Positions 49,581 through 58,169 of a stretch of DNA of 64,000 nt are shown here, piece by piece (within the stretch, counting starts at the first letter, position 1; each line of letters begins with the position of its first letter). The DNA comes from Notamacropus eugenii (taxonomy: Eukaryota > Chordata > Mammalia > Diprotodontia > Macropodidae). A program made the translations under genes and the position numbers. Below the pieces are notes generated by a model. That model was not told the DNA's origin. It searched no databases and saw only the letters and a program-made list of their open reading frames with translations. The stretch covers positions 354,412,225 to 354,476,224 of the forward strand of contig NC_092875.1 of the NCBI RefSeq assembly GCF_028372415.1, read 5' to 3'.

Positions 49581-50143
49581 AAAAACCTTATTCTAAAGCA
49601 GATTTATATTTAATAAGGTAGAAGGAGGGTTGAGGAAGAGGATGATGATGGTGATGGTAAGGACTTACTTTTTATGACTTTTTCAAGTTACCAAAGTACT
49701 TCTTCGATATCCACAATAAAGGTCAGGAAATTGGTGTAAATACTGCTTTTTCTGCTTTGTACCTGAGTAAGCCAACATTTGGTAAAGCTAATTAAGTGAG
49801 AAGATCATGTGATAGAAGATCTATAGCTATGACAAAAACCCAGGCTTGTTTGACTATGAGTCAATATAGTAGCATATTTCAAAAGTATCAGTGACTCTAA
49901 TAATTTGTCTCAGTGACAAGTTTGTGAGATTGATCGCTAGGAAATAAGCAGTGGTTTTAAAGAATCATTTAACTGGATAGTATAAAAAGAGGTAACTATT
50001 AAATGAAAGGAGAATGAACAGTTCTGTGAGACTCTGGTTTAAAACACACAAACAAACTGATGGGTTTGGTGTATAGCAGAACAGTAAGACAGAAGATAAA
50101 ACCTCAATTTTGTATTTACAATTGTGTGTAGTAGATGAATTTC
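49581..50143. other. Intronic DNA left of the provirus
   Basis: No gene or clear repeat; a short GATGATGGTGATGG run near 49642-49658. Confidence 0.4.
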
Positions 50144-50149
50144 GATATC

Positions 50150-50759
50150 TGCCAGGCCTAGAAGCCTGTGGGCTACCCGAGTCTTACCTTACCTCTATCG
50201 GAGGTCTTCGGCTGGCCAAACCGGATGCTCGTATGAGAGAAAGGACGTTCCAGAGTCGAACAAGGGTTGAGCTTTATTTCAGGCTTCTGGTTACAAGTGC
50301 AGGGGAATTCTTCCTTAGGAGGGAGAGAGAAAGATCTCCCAAGGAGGCAAAGATCTTACAATAAGAGACTGGAAGTAGAAGTGTAAGTGGGGAGAGAGGG
50401 GGAGGGGAGAGAAGAAAGAGGAAAAGCAGAGCCTTGTGTCCTCACACGTGGCCCCTCCGCCCAAGAGCGCTTTCAGGCTTTCCTGATCCTACTTAAGCTC
50501 TCCAGCCGTATAGTTTGCATCTGAATACCGTGCTGTTAGATAACAATAGTGTGCCCAGATCCGGGACAATCTCGAGGGCGGGGAGAGCTCTCTCCCATCA
50601 CGTCTCTCACGGGAAGAGGCGGAAATACACGAGATAGCTCGGTTCACCTCGATTCCCAGTCGTTTTCCTGGGGGGCCTCGTGAGAACTCTAAGATTTAGA
50701 AGTTCCCACCTTTACCCGCCAGAGACTGTCCACATGGAATTGAGCTTCCATCCCCAGCA
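50150..50759 (-). repeat. 3' LTR of the provirus
   Basis: About 610 bp; the plus strand begins TGCCAGGCC and ends CCCCAGCA. On the minus strand an AATAAA (50273-50278) is the likely poly(A) signal. It differs from the other LTR by about 16 substitutions and two small indels by eye (roughly 97% identity), with the differences clustered towards the U5/R side. Confidence 0.95.
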
Positions 50760-50772
50760 TCTCCCCCTTTTT
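50760..50772 (-). promoter_or_regulatory. Polypurine tract
   Basis: The minus strand reads AAAAAGGGGGAGA immediately before the TG of the 3' LTR. This is the expected primer site for plus-strand retroviral DNA synthesis. Confidence 0.9.
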
Positions 50773-51164
50773 GTTTTGCGCGGCACGCACATGGCTCTAG
50801 AGCAAACAGTGGCTGGAGGCTGAGTGGATTAGGAAAGCCTTTAGCATATGAGTACCCCACAACAAGACTTCATTTACACAGAAATCTGCAGCTAGCACAA
50901 CTGACAAAGAGAGGCATCAAATAAAACAAAGATGAAGCTAAATGGCTGAGTTACAACAAGAGAAAGGGCAATCACTAATTCCAAAGCATATTCTAAGAGA
51001 AGCAGCTAGTGCTGGTGCCTTACACATCACCACCCCCTCAGTCATGCAAATGGATCTCAATGGCCAAGCCTGAAAGGCCAAGCCTGTGGTATTCAGGCGA
51101 AAAGTTGGTCATCTCCCGAAAAGTTGGTCACCCCTTCCCCCCCCAATGTCCTGGGTTTGTGATA
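50773..51164 (-). other. Env-region remnant and leader to the polypurine tract
   Basis: No frame with recognisable envelope features remains. It contains a short direct repeat (GAAAAGTTGGTCA at about 51100 and 51118) and a G-run on the minus strand at 51139-51145. Most of env has been deleted. Confidence 0.6.
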
Positions 51165-51974
51165 TCAAAGTCCTCCTTCAGCCGCTGGAAAGAGATGCCT
51201 AGATGGAGTGGTCAGCAATGTTGGGATGAGTGCTGCTTCCTCTCTGGGCAGCAGGGTTAAAGCTGTCATCAGCAGACTCAGGTGGTGCATGATCCTTCTC
51301 CGGGGTCTCCGGGGTCTCCACCTCCTGCGTCTCCGCTGTCTCCGACATCGGTTTCCACCGACGGATCTTCTAATGGGAATCCACGCATTCCCTTTTCCTG
51401 TGGAGACACAAACATACCCTGGACCCCATGTTAGTATCTTATACGGACCTTTCCATTTCCCTGAGGCCATATCCTTTACCATGGCCCATGTGTCCTTATT
51501 TCCAGCCTGGGTATTACTTTCCTTGCGGAGTTGTCATGGAATAGTCACAAAATGTCTCATAGCTGGAGTAGTATGTGAATTTTTTGAGACAGCTGTATCA
51601 AGCTCTGATTGTATTAGGCAATCTCTTAATCTCCCCCTTTTTTGTTTAGCGAGAATCGCCTTTAAGGTGAAATTGATAGGGCTGCATATTGGCTGTTTAT
51701 TTTGGTATAGCTGCTGCCAGGTGCTTACAAATGCTTGATTAACATTTGTAAGGAACCTGAATTTCCCGGATTTTTTCTTTAAAACAAACACAGGAGCATT
51801 CCAGGGTGACTGTGATGGCTCTATATTTCCTTTTTCTAATTGCTCCTTAACCAATAGTTGTAGTGCCTGGAGTTTTTCTGGAGTCAGGGGCCATTGCTCC
51901 ACCCAAATCGGGGTGTCTGACTTCCAATTCAAGGGTGGGGACTCCAGTGCAACCGCAATGGCCCTTACTAAAAA
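51165..51974 (-). pseudogene. Pol remnant: RT start joined to integrase end
   Basis: The frame opens at the pro/pol slippery site in the -1 phase and shows the RT entry signature (WPLTPEKLQAL, then a PWNAPVFVLKKKSGKFRFL stretch). A large deletion removes the RT catalytic region, and unrecognised sequence follows. A TGA at 51534-51536 interrupts the frame. Beyond it the same frame encodes an integrase C-terminal-like segment (KWKGPYKILTWGPGYVCV and WIPIR) and then an Arg-rich tail to a stop at 51165-51167. No active polymerase or integrase can come from this copy. Confidence 0.85.
51199..51348 (-). other. Small overlapping acidic frame, possible env start
   Basis: A 49-codon ATG frame beginning MSETAETQEVETPETPEKD overlaps the Arg-rich integrase tail in another phase. 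In betaretroviruses env commonly starts overlapping the end of pol, so this may be the truncated env beginning. No signal peptide is visible. Low confidence. Confidence 0.3.
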
Positions 51975-51977
51975 TTT
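51968..51977 (-). promoter_or_regulatory. Pro/pol -1 frameshift site
   Basis: The minus strand reads A AAT TTT then TAG in the pro frame, a canonical X XXY YYZ heptamer directly before the pro stop. Mason-Pfizer monkey virus is remembered to use the same heptamer at pro/pol. The -1 frame is open into the RT remnant. A downstream stimulatory structure is not proven. Confidence 0.8.
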
Positions 51978-53149
51978 GATAGCCTCATCCCCAGGCGGCT
52001 CATGATGTCTCTGCCCCAGATGTTAAAACTAAGTCCTGGAGTCACCAACGGCCATACGGTCCCTTGGCGATCCTCTGCCTCCCACTTTACTGGGTGCATT
52101 GTCTCTAAGGTATTTTGGCACCCTCCTATTCCCCACACTGGTCTCTGGCTTTCTTTAAGCTTCCAGTGCCGGGGTACTGAGCGACCGCTAAGGCAGGTCC
52201 TATCCGCTCCAGTATCAAGGAGGCCAGTCATGGGAATTCCATTGAGCCAGATTGTACACTCATGTCTATTCTGTCCTGTTTCCTTTAGTAACTGGATTTG
52301 AACTGAGTGCTTTAAGGGAAGGGCAATAGCTATGGGAAGCTGATCCTGGCCCCTCCCTGTACTTATTTCTTTTTGCCCAGGGGTAAGGCAGGCTCTAGCT
52401 AAGCTCTTCCAGTCATTAGGAGTCAGAATGAACTGACCACTGAGAGTCTCAAGCATGGCTATGACAAAGGGTGAATTAGGGCCGTGCTTGGTACAAGCCT
52501 CTTTAAGAGTCGCTACTCTCTTCCACTCTATAGGTATGTGGCTCCTCCGAACCCCACCGGGGACACTGGGGTCCGCTATTTCTAGCACAGGAAATGTCCC
52601 TATGTCTTCTCCATTCTCTATAGCCTTTCGTATTCCCTTTTCCAAACTGGACTGTGGCCCTGGACTGTCTGACCAATGGAGCATGCTATAAGGAGGCGCA
52701 GAGGGAAGACACGGCGTATGCTCCCCTGCTTCGCCTTTCCCATCAGCTAGATGGAGCTCCGAATCTATTTTTTCTCTACACTCCTTAACTTTCTGCTTAC
52801 CAGGGTTCTCCCCTCCCCTCTCTCCACTTCCACTCTCATTCCAATCCCGCCCTGGCCTCTCCGGCCCTTCCAAAATGCTCTTAATTACACCGAATATCAG
52901 AAAATCTAAATCCTCCAGCTCCCCAGGGCATTGTTGCTCATAAGTGGTCATTTGTTCTCCGACCGCTCCCCATCTTTCTCTTGATATTCCTGTCTGCTTG
53001 AGCCAAGGAGAAACTTTCCAAATCCTTTTACAAAATTCTCGGAGGTTGTTTAACTCTGTAGTGACCCCCACCTCCCTGCATTCCCTGTAAAGTATCTCAG
53101 CCCAGACCTCCTGTTCCTCTGGCTTTATTACTGGCAATTGATTCCCCAT
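51968..53149 (-). pseudogene. Gag-pro frame fused by internal deletion
   Basis: Continuous frame from ATG at 53149 (MGNQLP, a myristoylation-type Gly2) to TAG at 51968-51970, 393 codons. Residues 1 to about 95 look like a betaretroviral matrix domain. A PSAP late-domain-type motif follows, then the start of capsid (FPVLE; HGPNSPFVIAMLETL). Capsid C-terminus and nucleocapsid are missing. The frame passes directly into an aspartic protease with LLDTGAD and C-terminal GRD. In intact betaretroviruses gag and pro are in different frames, so the deletion has placed them in one. A GTG at 53188 extends the frame, but the ATG fits the gag N-terminus. Confidence 0.85.
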
Positions 53150-53279
53150 CCCTGCCCTTTTCCCATGGGTGTGGGAAGCTACTCTCACTCTTTCTCTCCT
53201 TCCGAATCTAGGATTCGGGACTCGCGTCTTTCACAGCCCCTTCCGGGTGTTCCCAGGCACCCAGGATATCTGCGCTCCT

Positions 53280-53300
53280 GTCCTCTGTTCGGAGACGCCA
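53280..53300 (-). promoter_or_regulatory. Primer-binding site, tRNA-Lys3-like variant
   Basis: Two bases inside the 5' LTR the minus strand reads TGGCGTCTCCGAACAGAGGA. It resembles the tRNA-Lys3 primer-binding sequence with a few extra bases after TGGCG and one inside the CAG-GGAC part. Confidence 0.75.
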
Positions 53301-53302
53301 AC

Positions 53303-53914
53303 TGCCAGGCCTAGAGGCCTGTGGGCTACCCGAGTCTTCTTACCTTACCTCTATCGGAGGTCTTCGGCTGGCCAAACCAGATAGTCATATGAGAGAAGAG
53401 ACCTTCCAGAGTCGAACAAGGGTTGAGCTTTATTCAGGGTCTCGGTTACAAGTGCAGGGGAATTCTTCCTTAGGAGGGAGAGAGAAAGATCTCCCAAGGA
53501 GGCAAAGATCTTACAATAAGAGATTGGAAGTAGAAGTGTAAGTGGGGAGAGAGGGGGAGGGGAGAGAAGAAAGAGGAAAAGCAGAGCCTTGTGTCCTCAC
53601 ACGTGGCCCCTCCGCCCAAGAGCGCTTTCAGGCTTTCCTGATCCTACTTAAGCTCTCCAGCCGTATAGTTTGCATCTGAATACCGTGCTGTTAGATAACA
53701 ATAGTGTGCCCAGATCCGGGACAATCTCGAGGGCGGGGAGAGCTCTCTCCCATCACGTCTCTCACGGGAAGAGGCGGAAATACACGAGATAGCTCGGTTC
53801 ACCTCGATTCCCAGTCGTTTTCCTGGGGGGCCTCGTGAGAACTCTAAGATTTAGAAGTTCCCACCTTTACCCTCCCGAGACTGTCCACATGGAATTGAGC
53901 TTCCTTCCCCAGCA
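53303..53914 (-). repeat. 5' LTR of the provirus
   Basis: About 612 bp with TG…CA ends; same layout as the 3' LTR. The AATAAA on the minus strand is at 53429-53434. It carries an extra TTC near its plus-strand start relative to the partner LTR. Confidence 0.95.
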
Positions 53915-53920
53915 GATATC

Positions 53921-54229
53921 GAATCAGTTTATAATAGACTCTGTTTCCTGATGGCTAAATTGGCTGAAGCTTCAGTGTTGTAGCACTTTCTTCATCATTT
54001 CATTCAAAGAAGAAAGAGTAAAAAGAGATGTGTGTTTATTTATTTGACTTTTTTGATTAAACAATTGATACTTTCATAAAGAACAAGTCAAGATATCCAT
54101 TCTTGCTACAAATGACAGTATTCTTAGATGTTACATTTAAAAATATTTAGTGGAAGAACTCAGACTATGCTCATATTTAGTTTTATGTATTTAACTATGT
54201 ATAGTACCTTTTCACAATGTGATTGAGGA
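53921..54229. other. Intronic DNA right of the provirus
   Basis: No gene or clear repeat. Confidence 0.4.
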
Positions 54230-54370
54230 AAAATTAACCTGGACTCAGACTCCAGAGATATAAATTCCAGTCCCAGCTTTGTCACTTCCTATTTTTATGA
54301 CCATAGACAAAACATCTAAGTCTTTTAGCCTCATTTCCTTCATCTGTGAAATGGGACTATTCTAAATTTT
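54230..54370 (+). repeat. MIR fragment
   Basis: 'ctggactcagactccagagatataaattccagtcccagctttgtcac' and 'ctcatttccttcatctgtgaaatgggac' are sense MIR. Confidence 0.75.
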
Positions 54371-54399
54371 CCCCACAATCTACTTCACAGATTTTCTGT

Positions 54400-54960
54400 G
54401 AATCAATCGGTCAGTAAGTCAACAAACTTTATTACATGACTATGTGCCAGAAACTGTGCGAAGCCCTACAAATACAAAGAACAGTTAAAATAAAATAAAA
54501 AACCAAAACATCAGTATCTACACTCATGCAGCCTACATTTTAATGGAGGAGGAAGCATGTAAATAACTAGGTGTATGCAAACTATATAAAGAGTAGATAG
54601 AAGGTAATCCAAAAAGAAAAGGGAATATCCTGTGGGAACCTGGAAAGGCCCTCCAAGAGAAAGTAGAATTTGAGCAGAAACTTAAAGGAAAAAAAGAAAA
54701 CTGAAGCAAGAGGACCAAGTAGTATAGGCAGAGGAGACAACTGGGAAAATGGAGTGTCGTATCTGAGGAATAAGAATTAGGCTGGGGGAGTAGCTGGATG
54801 AAAGGAGTTGAGTGTAAGGAGACTGCTAAGGTAAGAAGGGGCCCTGTTGTAAAGAACTTCAAATGGCAAACAGGGTTTTTATTTGATTCTGCAGATAATA
54901 GGAAGCCACTGAGCTTATCAAACAGGGAGATGGCACAGTGAGACCCGAGCTTTAGAAAAA
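54400..54960 (+). repeat. Ancient repeat family, piece C
   Basis: It starts as the type at 1024-1165 ('actatgtgccagaaactgtgcgaagccct'). It continues with 'aaatggagtgtcgtatctgaggaataagaattaggctgggg', 'gaacttcaaatggcaaacaggg', 'taggaagccactgagcttatcaaacagggagatggcacagtgagacc' and 'gctttagaaaaatcatctt'. It belongs to the same old family as 48890-49580. Confidence 0.5.
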
Positions 54961-54963
54961 TCA

Positions 54964-55210
54964 TCTTGTGTTTGTCCTTCGTTCTCGAAGCAGACAGACC
55001 ATGACATCAAGATGATGACATGACTTGCAGTTGACTTTGATTTGAGTGAGGGAAGGCTGTTCAAGGTCACCAATCTCATTTTCTTGTCCAGAGCCATCTG
55101 GGTCCAGTGGCCTGATATTCATCAGGATGACTGGAGATGGCCATGGATGCAATGTGAGACCTTTCAGGCTAAGGTCTTATAGCATTCTCACTTTGAGTGA
55201 GACACACCCA
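54964..55210 (-). mobile_element. Marsupial SINE variant, partial
   Basis: Antisense 3' part similar to 39550-39740 ('gtgtttgtccttcgttctcgaagcagacagaccatgacatc', 'cagagccatctgggtccagtggcctgatattcatcaggatgactggagatgg'). It then diverges to 'ccatggatgcaatgtgagacctttcaggctaag' and lacks the tRNA-like head. Confidence 0.7.
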
Positions 55211-55214
55211 TTCA

Positions 55215-55930
55215 ATGAAAAGGCTTCTTTAAGTAGTTGTTCAAGGGATCAAAAGAAAAAAAATCAAACTAGGAGAGAACCCTAAAGACTCAACTAAAAA
55301 AGTAATTGAAGCAATGAATATCTTAAGTAAAGCAGCAAAATATAAACTCCTGCCATCCAAACCATGGGTTTTTCTATATATTACCAGTAACATCCAACAG
55401 AAAGAGAGAAATTCCATTCAAAATGCAGAATGTTTATACAAAATGTTCATTTTAAAAGTCTACCTACCAAGACATACATATACAACTATAAAACACTCTT
55501 TACAGCAATAAAGACAGAACTAAATATTAATTGTTCTTGCTAAGGATAAATATGACAATGTAAAGTAAATATTTATTAAGAAATAAAGGATATATGACAA
55601 TAAGATAAAAAAGTGACAATACTACTTAATTTAATTATTGATTTCCATACCAATTAAACTATCAAAGAATTATTTTATGGAAAAAATAATAACTACATTT
55701 TTGGAGAAGGAGCTATGAACTGGTATAGCCATTATGGAAAGCAATTTGGAACTATGGCCAAAAAGTTGCTAAATTGTCCTTATCCCCTGACCACTCTGTT
55801 GAATTTATTATATACTTTTTAAAAAGCAAGTTGTGCAGAATAGATTTCATGTGTAATATACTTTTTCTGTTCTGCTTTGAAAATGTTCTCTCTTTTGGTG
55901 TTTGTTAAATTCAAAATAAAAAATGAAATC
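55215..55930 (+). repeat. L1 fragment(s), sense
   Basis: 'ttggagaaggagctatgaactggtatagccattatggaaagcaatttggaactatgg' (55700-55760) is the sense form of the marsupial L1 3' region. The preceding sequence (55290-55510) is plausibly diverged L1 or another retroelement. Confidence 0.5.
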
Positions 55931-56279
55931 TAATTTTTAAAAAATGTTATTGCAGTAGTCTAAGTGAGAGAAATTATTATATTTCCAACAAGAATAATTT
56001 CCCATAATAATTGCAATTATTATTTCTATTGTTAATAATAAATGTCCCAGTATAATACTTTAAAAATGTTAACAGATAGCAATTGGCATTATAAATTGTA
56101 AATAATAAACGAAGTATGGCAGAAAAAAATGAGAAAAAGGTATGGTCTAATAGTAATATTTTACTTCTCTATAACTCTTTTATATATTTGAATCACTTCA
56201 ACATCTGTGATCTCATTTGATGTTCACCAAAAAAACCCTAAACCTAAATGCGTATGAATGATATCATTACCCTTATCTG

Positions 56280-56650
56280 ACAGATAAAAATATTGAGACA
56301 CAAGGCTTGTCCAAGGTTCCACAGCTAGTGGAAAAATAAGACTAGAATTAAGACTTCTGACCCCTTTTCAGCTCTTTCTACTATCTCCATAGAAAAGATA
56401 AAGAAATGAATTCAGCTGTGAATTCAACAAGTAAACAAATCTTCAAATGCTGGGAGTTCCTGTAGTCAGAATTTTATTTATTTATTGCATGTTAGGCATC
56501 TAGGTGTATTTAGGAAGACCAGCTTCACATTCTGCCCCAGCAACTCACTAGCTATGTGACCCTATGCAAGTTGCTTAACTTCTCACCTTCTGTTCCTTAT
56601 CTGTAAAATGGGAATAAAAACCTTATAGCACAGTAGTAAGGATCAAATGA
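56280..56650. repeat. Two MIR fragments in opposite orientation
   Basis: 56280-56400 is antisense ('cttgtccaaggttccacagctagtgg'). 56500-56650 is sense ('caactcactagctatgtgaccctatgcaagttgcttaactt', 'tatctgtaaaatgggaataa'). Confidence 0.75.
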
Positions 56651-56651
56651 G

Positions 56652-56865
56652 GTAGCTCCATGGCACAGTGGATAGAGTACTGGGTCTAGAGTCAAGAAGG
56701 TCTGAGTTCAAATCAGACCTCAGACACTACCTGTGTGACAATGGACAAGTCATTTGATCCTTTTTGTTTCAGTTTCCTAATTTGTAAAATCAGTAGGGGA
56801 GGCAATGGCACACCACTCCAGTATCTCTTCCAAGAAAATTCCAAAATGAGACACAAAATGGTTAA
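56652..56865 (+). mobile_element. tRNA-derived marsupial SINE
   Basis: 'agctccatggcacagtggatagagtactgggtctagagtc', 'gagttcaaatcagacctcagacac' (B-box-like), 'gaggcaatggcacaccactccagtatct' and 'caagaaaattccaaaatgag'. Same family as 13562-13815. Confidence 0.8.
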
Positions 56866-56869
56866 TAGA

Positions 56870-57585
56870 AAGTTTATGATATTATCAAGGAGGACTCAAG
56901 TTAACGACCACTAAGTTATTCTTTTGGGGGGCAGAAGACAGTTTCTATTATAAATGCTCTTAGAACACATTATGTCCCTGAGTTGACTTTATTTTGAAAA
57001 GGCAAACTTTTGCTGGTGCTAAATTGAAATTGTTACAGAAGTGGTTTTTCCTTGCAACAGGAAGAATCAAGAAGTGGAGATGGCTTGGAGGATTCTCCAT
57101 TTTCCTTCATGTACAGAAATATAAGGATTCTCCATGCCTTATTTCTCTGAACTTATCCCTAATATGTTTGGAGTCAGGCTCCAACAAAGCTGGTTCACAG
57201 AGCAAGATAGAGATTGATTCTTTACAATTTTTGGGAGGTGAAAAGTCAGCTTCAAGAAAGGGCTGGCATTCTCCAGTGCCTCATATTAATAGTATGATCC
57301 TTTGGGGGACTCTATTACAGTGAAAAAGAAATTGAGTTTCTGTAACCAAAGAGAATAGTTTAATAGTTCATCCCCAGAGAAGCTTATTCTTCATATTTCC
57401 AGCCCAAAAGACAGAAAAGTCTCTGGAGATTTAGACTTCTCTTTGATTACTAAATTTTGCCATGATATCAGAAAAATCCCACTCAGGAAAAGTTTTGAGG
57501 ATCTTTAAAATCTGAATATGAACTCAGAACACTATTTTCACCCTACTCCCACTAACCTTTCATTTACTTATCCCGTGACTTTAAT
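56870..57585. other. Intronic DNA, nothing recognised
   Basis: A 109-codon plus-strand frame (56994-57323) has no family motif and no splice context; regarded as chance. Confidence 0.4.
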
Positions 57586-57589
57586 CAAA

Positions 57590-57785
57590 GGTGTGAAGAA
57601 TGTGGCCCATGGACCACAACACTCCTGAATGCAGCCTGCACCGGATTAAAGTATAATTGGGAAATATTTAACAAAACAAATAAAAATACTGTAAAATGTA
57701 GATAATACCACATTTGAAAATTAAGTCAATATTTGATCCACAGGAATCCTTAAGTATTTCTATTTGAGTTTGATACTATTATCTT
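57590..57785 (+). repeat. Unnamed repeat family, copy 2
   Basis: 'cagcctgcaccggattaaagtataattgggaaatatttaacaaaacaaataaaaatactg' and 'tttgatccacaggaatccttaagtatttctatttgagtttgatac' match the inverted copy at 37005-37140. Confidence 0.6.
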
Positions 57786-57955
57786 AAATAATTGGTAGAT
57801 AATTGAATATCCCTTTTTATATTATACTTAAGCTAATTGCTCTGATTGTCGTGGTTATATTCTGGAGAAGAAATATCTTATTGTTTCTAATGGCTGTAAA
57901 AGTAGACACACACAATATGTTTATATATGTATATAGCAATCAAACTAAAATGAAA

Positions 57956-58037
57956 TCTCTCTCTTTCTTTCTTTTTCTCTCTCTCCCTCTCCCCCCCTCC
58001 CTCCCTCTCCCCCCCTCTTTTTTTCTTTCTCATACAG
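57956..58037 (+). promoter_or_regulatory. UBE2QL1: Polypyrimidine tract and 3' splice site of intron 1
   Basis: 57956-58031 is 76 nt of uninterrupted pyrimidine, followed by CATACAG with the acceptor AG at 58036-58037. There is no other AG from 57937 onward. The nearest adenosines upstream of the tract are at 57953-57955 and in ACTAAAA (57944-57950), so the branch point should lie at least about 80 nt from the acceptor. Confidence 0.85.
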
Positions 58038-58169
58038 GGTCGAATCTGTAGAAAAGCTGGCAAATCAAAAAAATCCTTCAGTCGCAAGGAAGCGGAAGCA
58101 ACGTTTAAGAGTTTGGTGAAGACTCACGAAAAGTATGGTTGGGTCACCCCTCCGGTGTCTGATGGCTGA
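58038..58169 (+). CDS. UBE2QL1: UBE2QL1 coding exon 2 (43 codons and stop)
   Basis: Terminal coding exon. It begins GGT CGA ATC TGT in phase 0 after the CATACAG acceptor, encodes GRICRKAGKSKKSFSRKEAE and onward, ends GWVTPPVSDG and stops with TGA at 58167-58169. This is the basic C-terminal helix region after the UBC core. It contains a Lys/Ser-rich patch (KAGKSKKSFSRK) and a Thr-Pro-Pro tail. With exon 1 the product is 340 residues, or 161 from Met180. The reading frame is intact with no frameshift or stop, so the gene looks functional. Confidence 0.95.
   Translation, partial: GRICRKAGKSKKSFSRKEAEATFKSLVKTHEKYGWVTPPVSDG

Larger units (their letters stand above)
50144..53920 (-). mobile_element. 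Betaretrovirus-like endogenous provirus, internally deleted
   Basis: A complete LTR-internal-LTR unit (50150-53914, about 3.8 kb) flanked by the 6-bp duplication GATATC at 50144-50149 and 53915-53920. Read on the minus strand the order is 5' LTR, primer-binding site, gag matrix, partial capsid joined to protease, RT start, integrase end, polypurine tract, 3' LTR. Betaretroviruses are usually more than twice this length. Capsid C-terminus, nucleocapsid, most of RT/RNase H/integrase and nearly all of env are missing. It lies antisense to UBE2QL1, the orientation commonly tolerated in introns. It cannot encode a complete virus. Confidence 0.95.
5006..58037 (+). other. UBE2QL1: Intron 1 of UBE2QL1 (about 53.0 kb)
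   Basis: Bounded by CAG|GTAAGA at 5005/5006 and a pyrimidine tract plus CATACAG|GGT at 58037/58038. Joining the two sites keeps phase 0 and reproduces the expected residue order (…VKGQ then GRICRK…) of UBE2QL1. Everything between is non-coding and repeat-rich. Confidence 0.9.

Noticed and set aside
51208..51738. 176-codon plus-strand frame inside the provirus
   Set aside because: Shadow of the minus-strand pol remnant.
54533..54964. 143-codon minus-strand frame
   Set aside because: Lies within an ancient repeat family and has no domain.
56994..57323. 109-codon plus-strand frame considered as an alternative UBE2QL1 exon
   Set aside because: No acceptor/donor pair in suitable phase was convincing, and no family similarity was seen.
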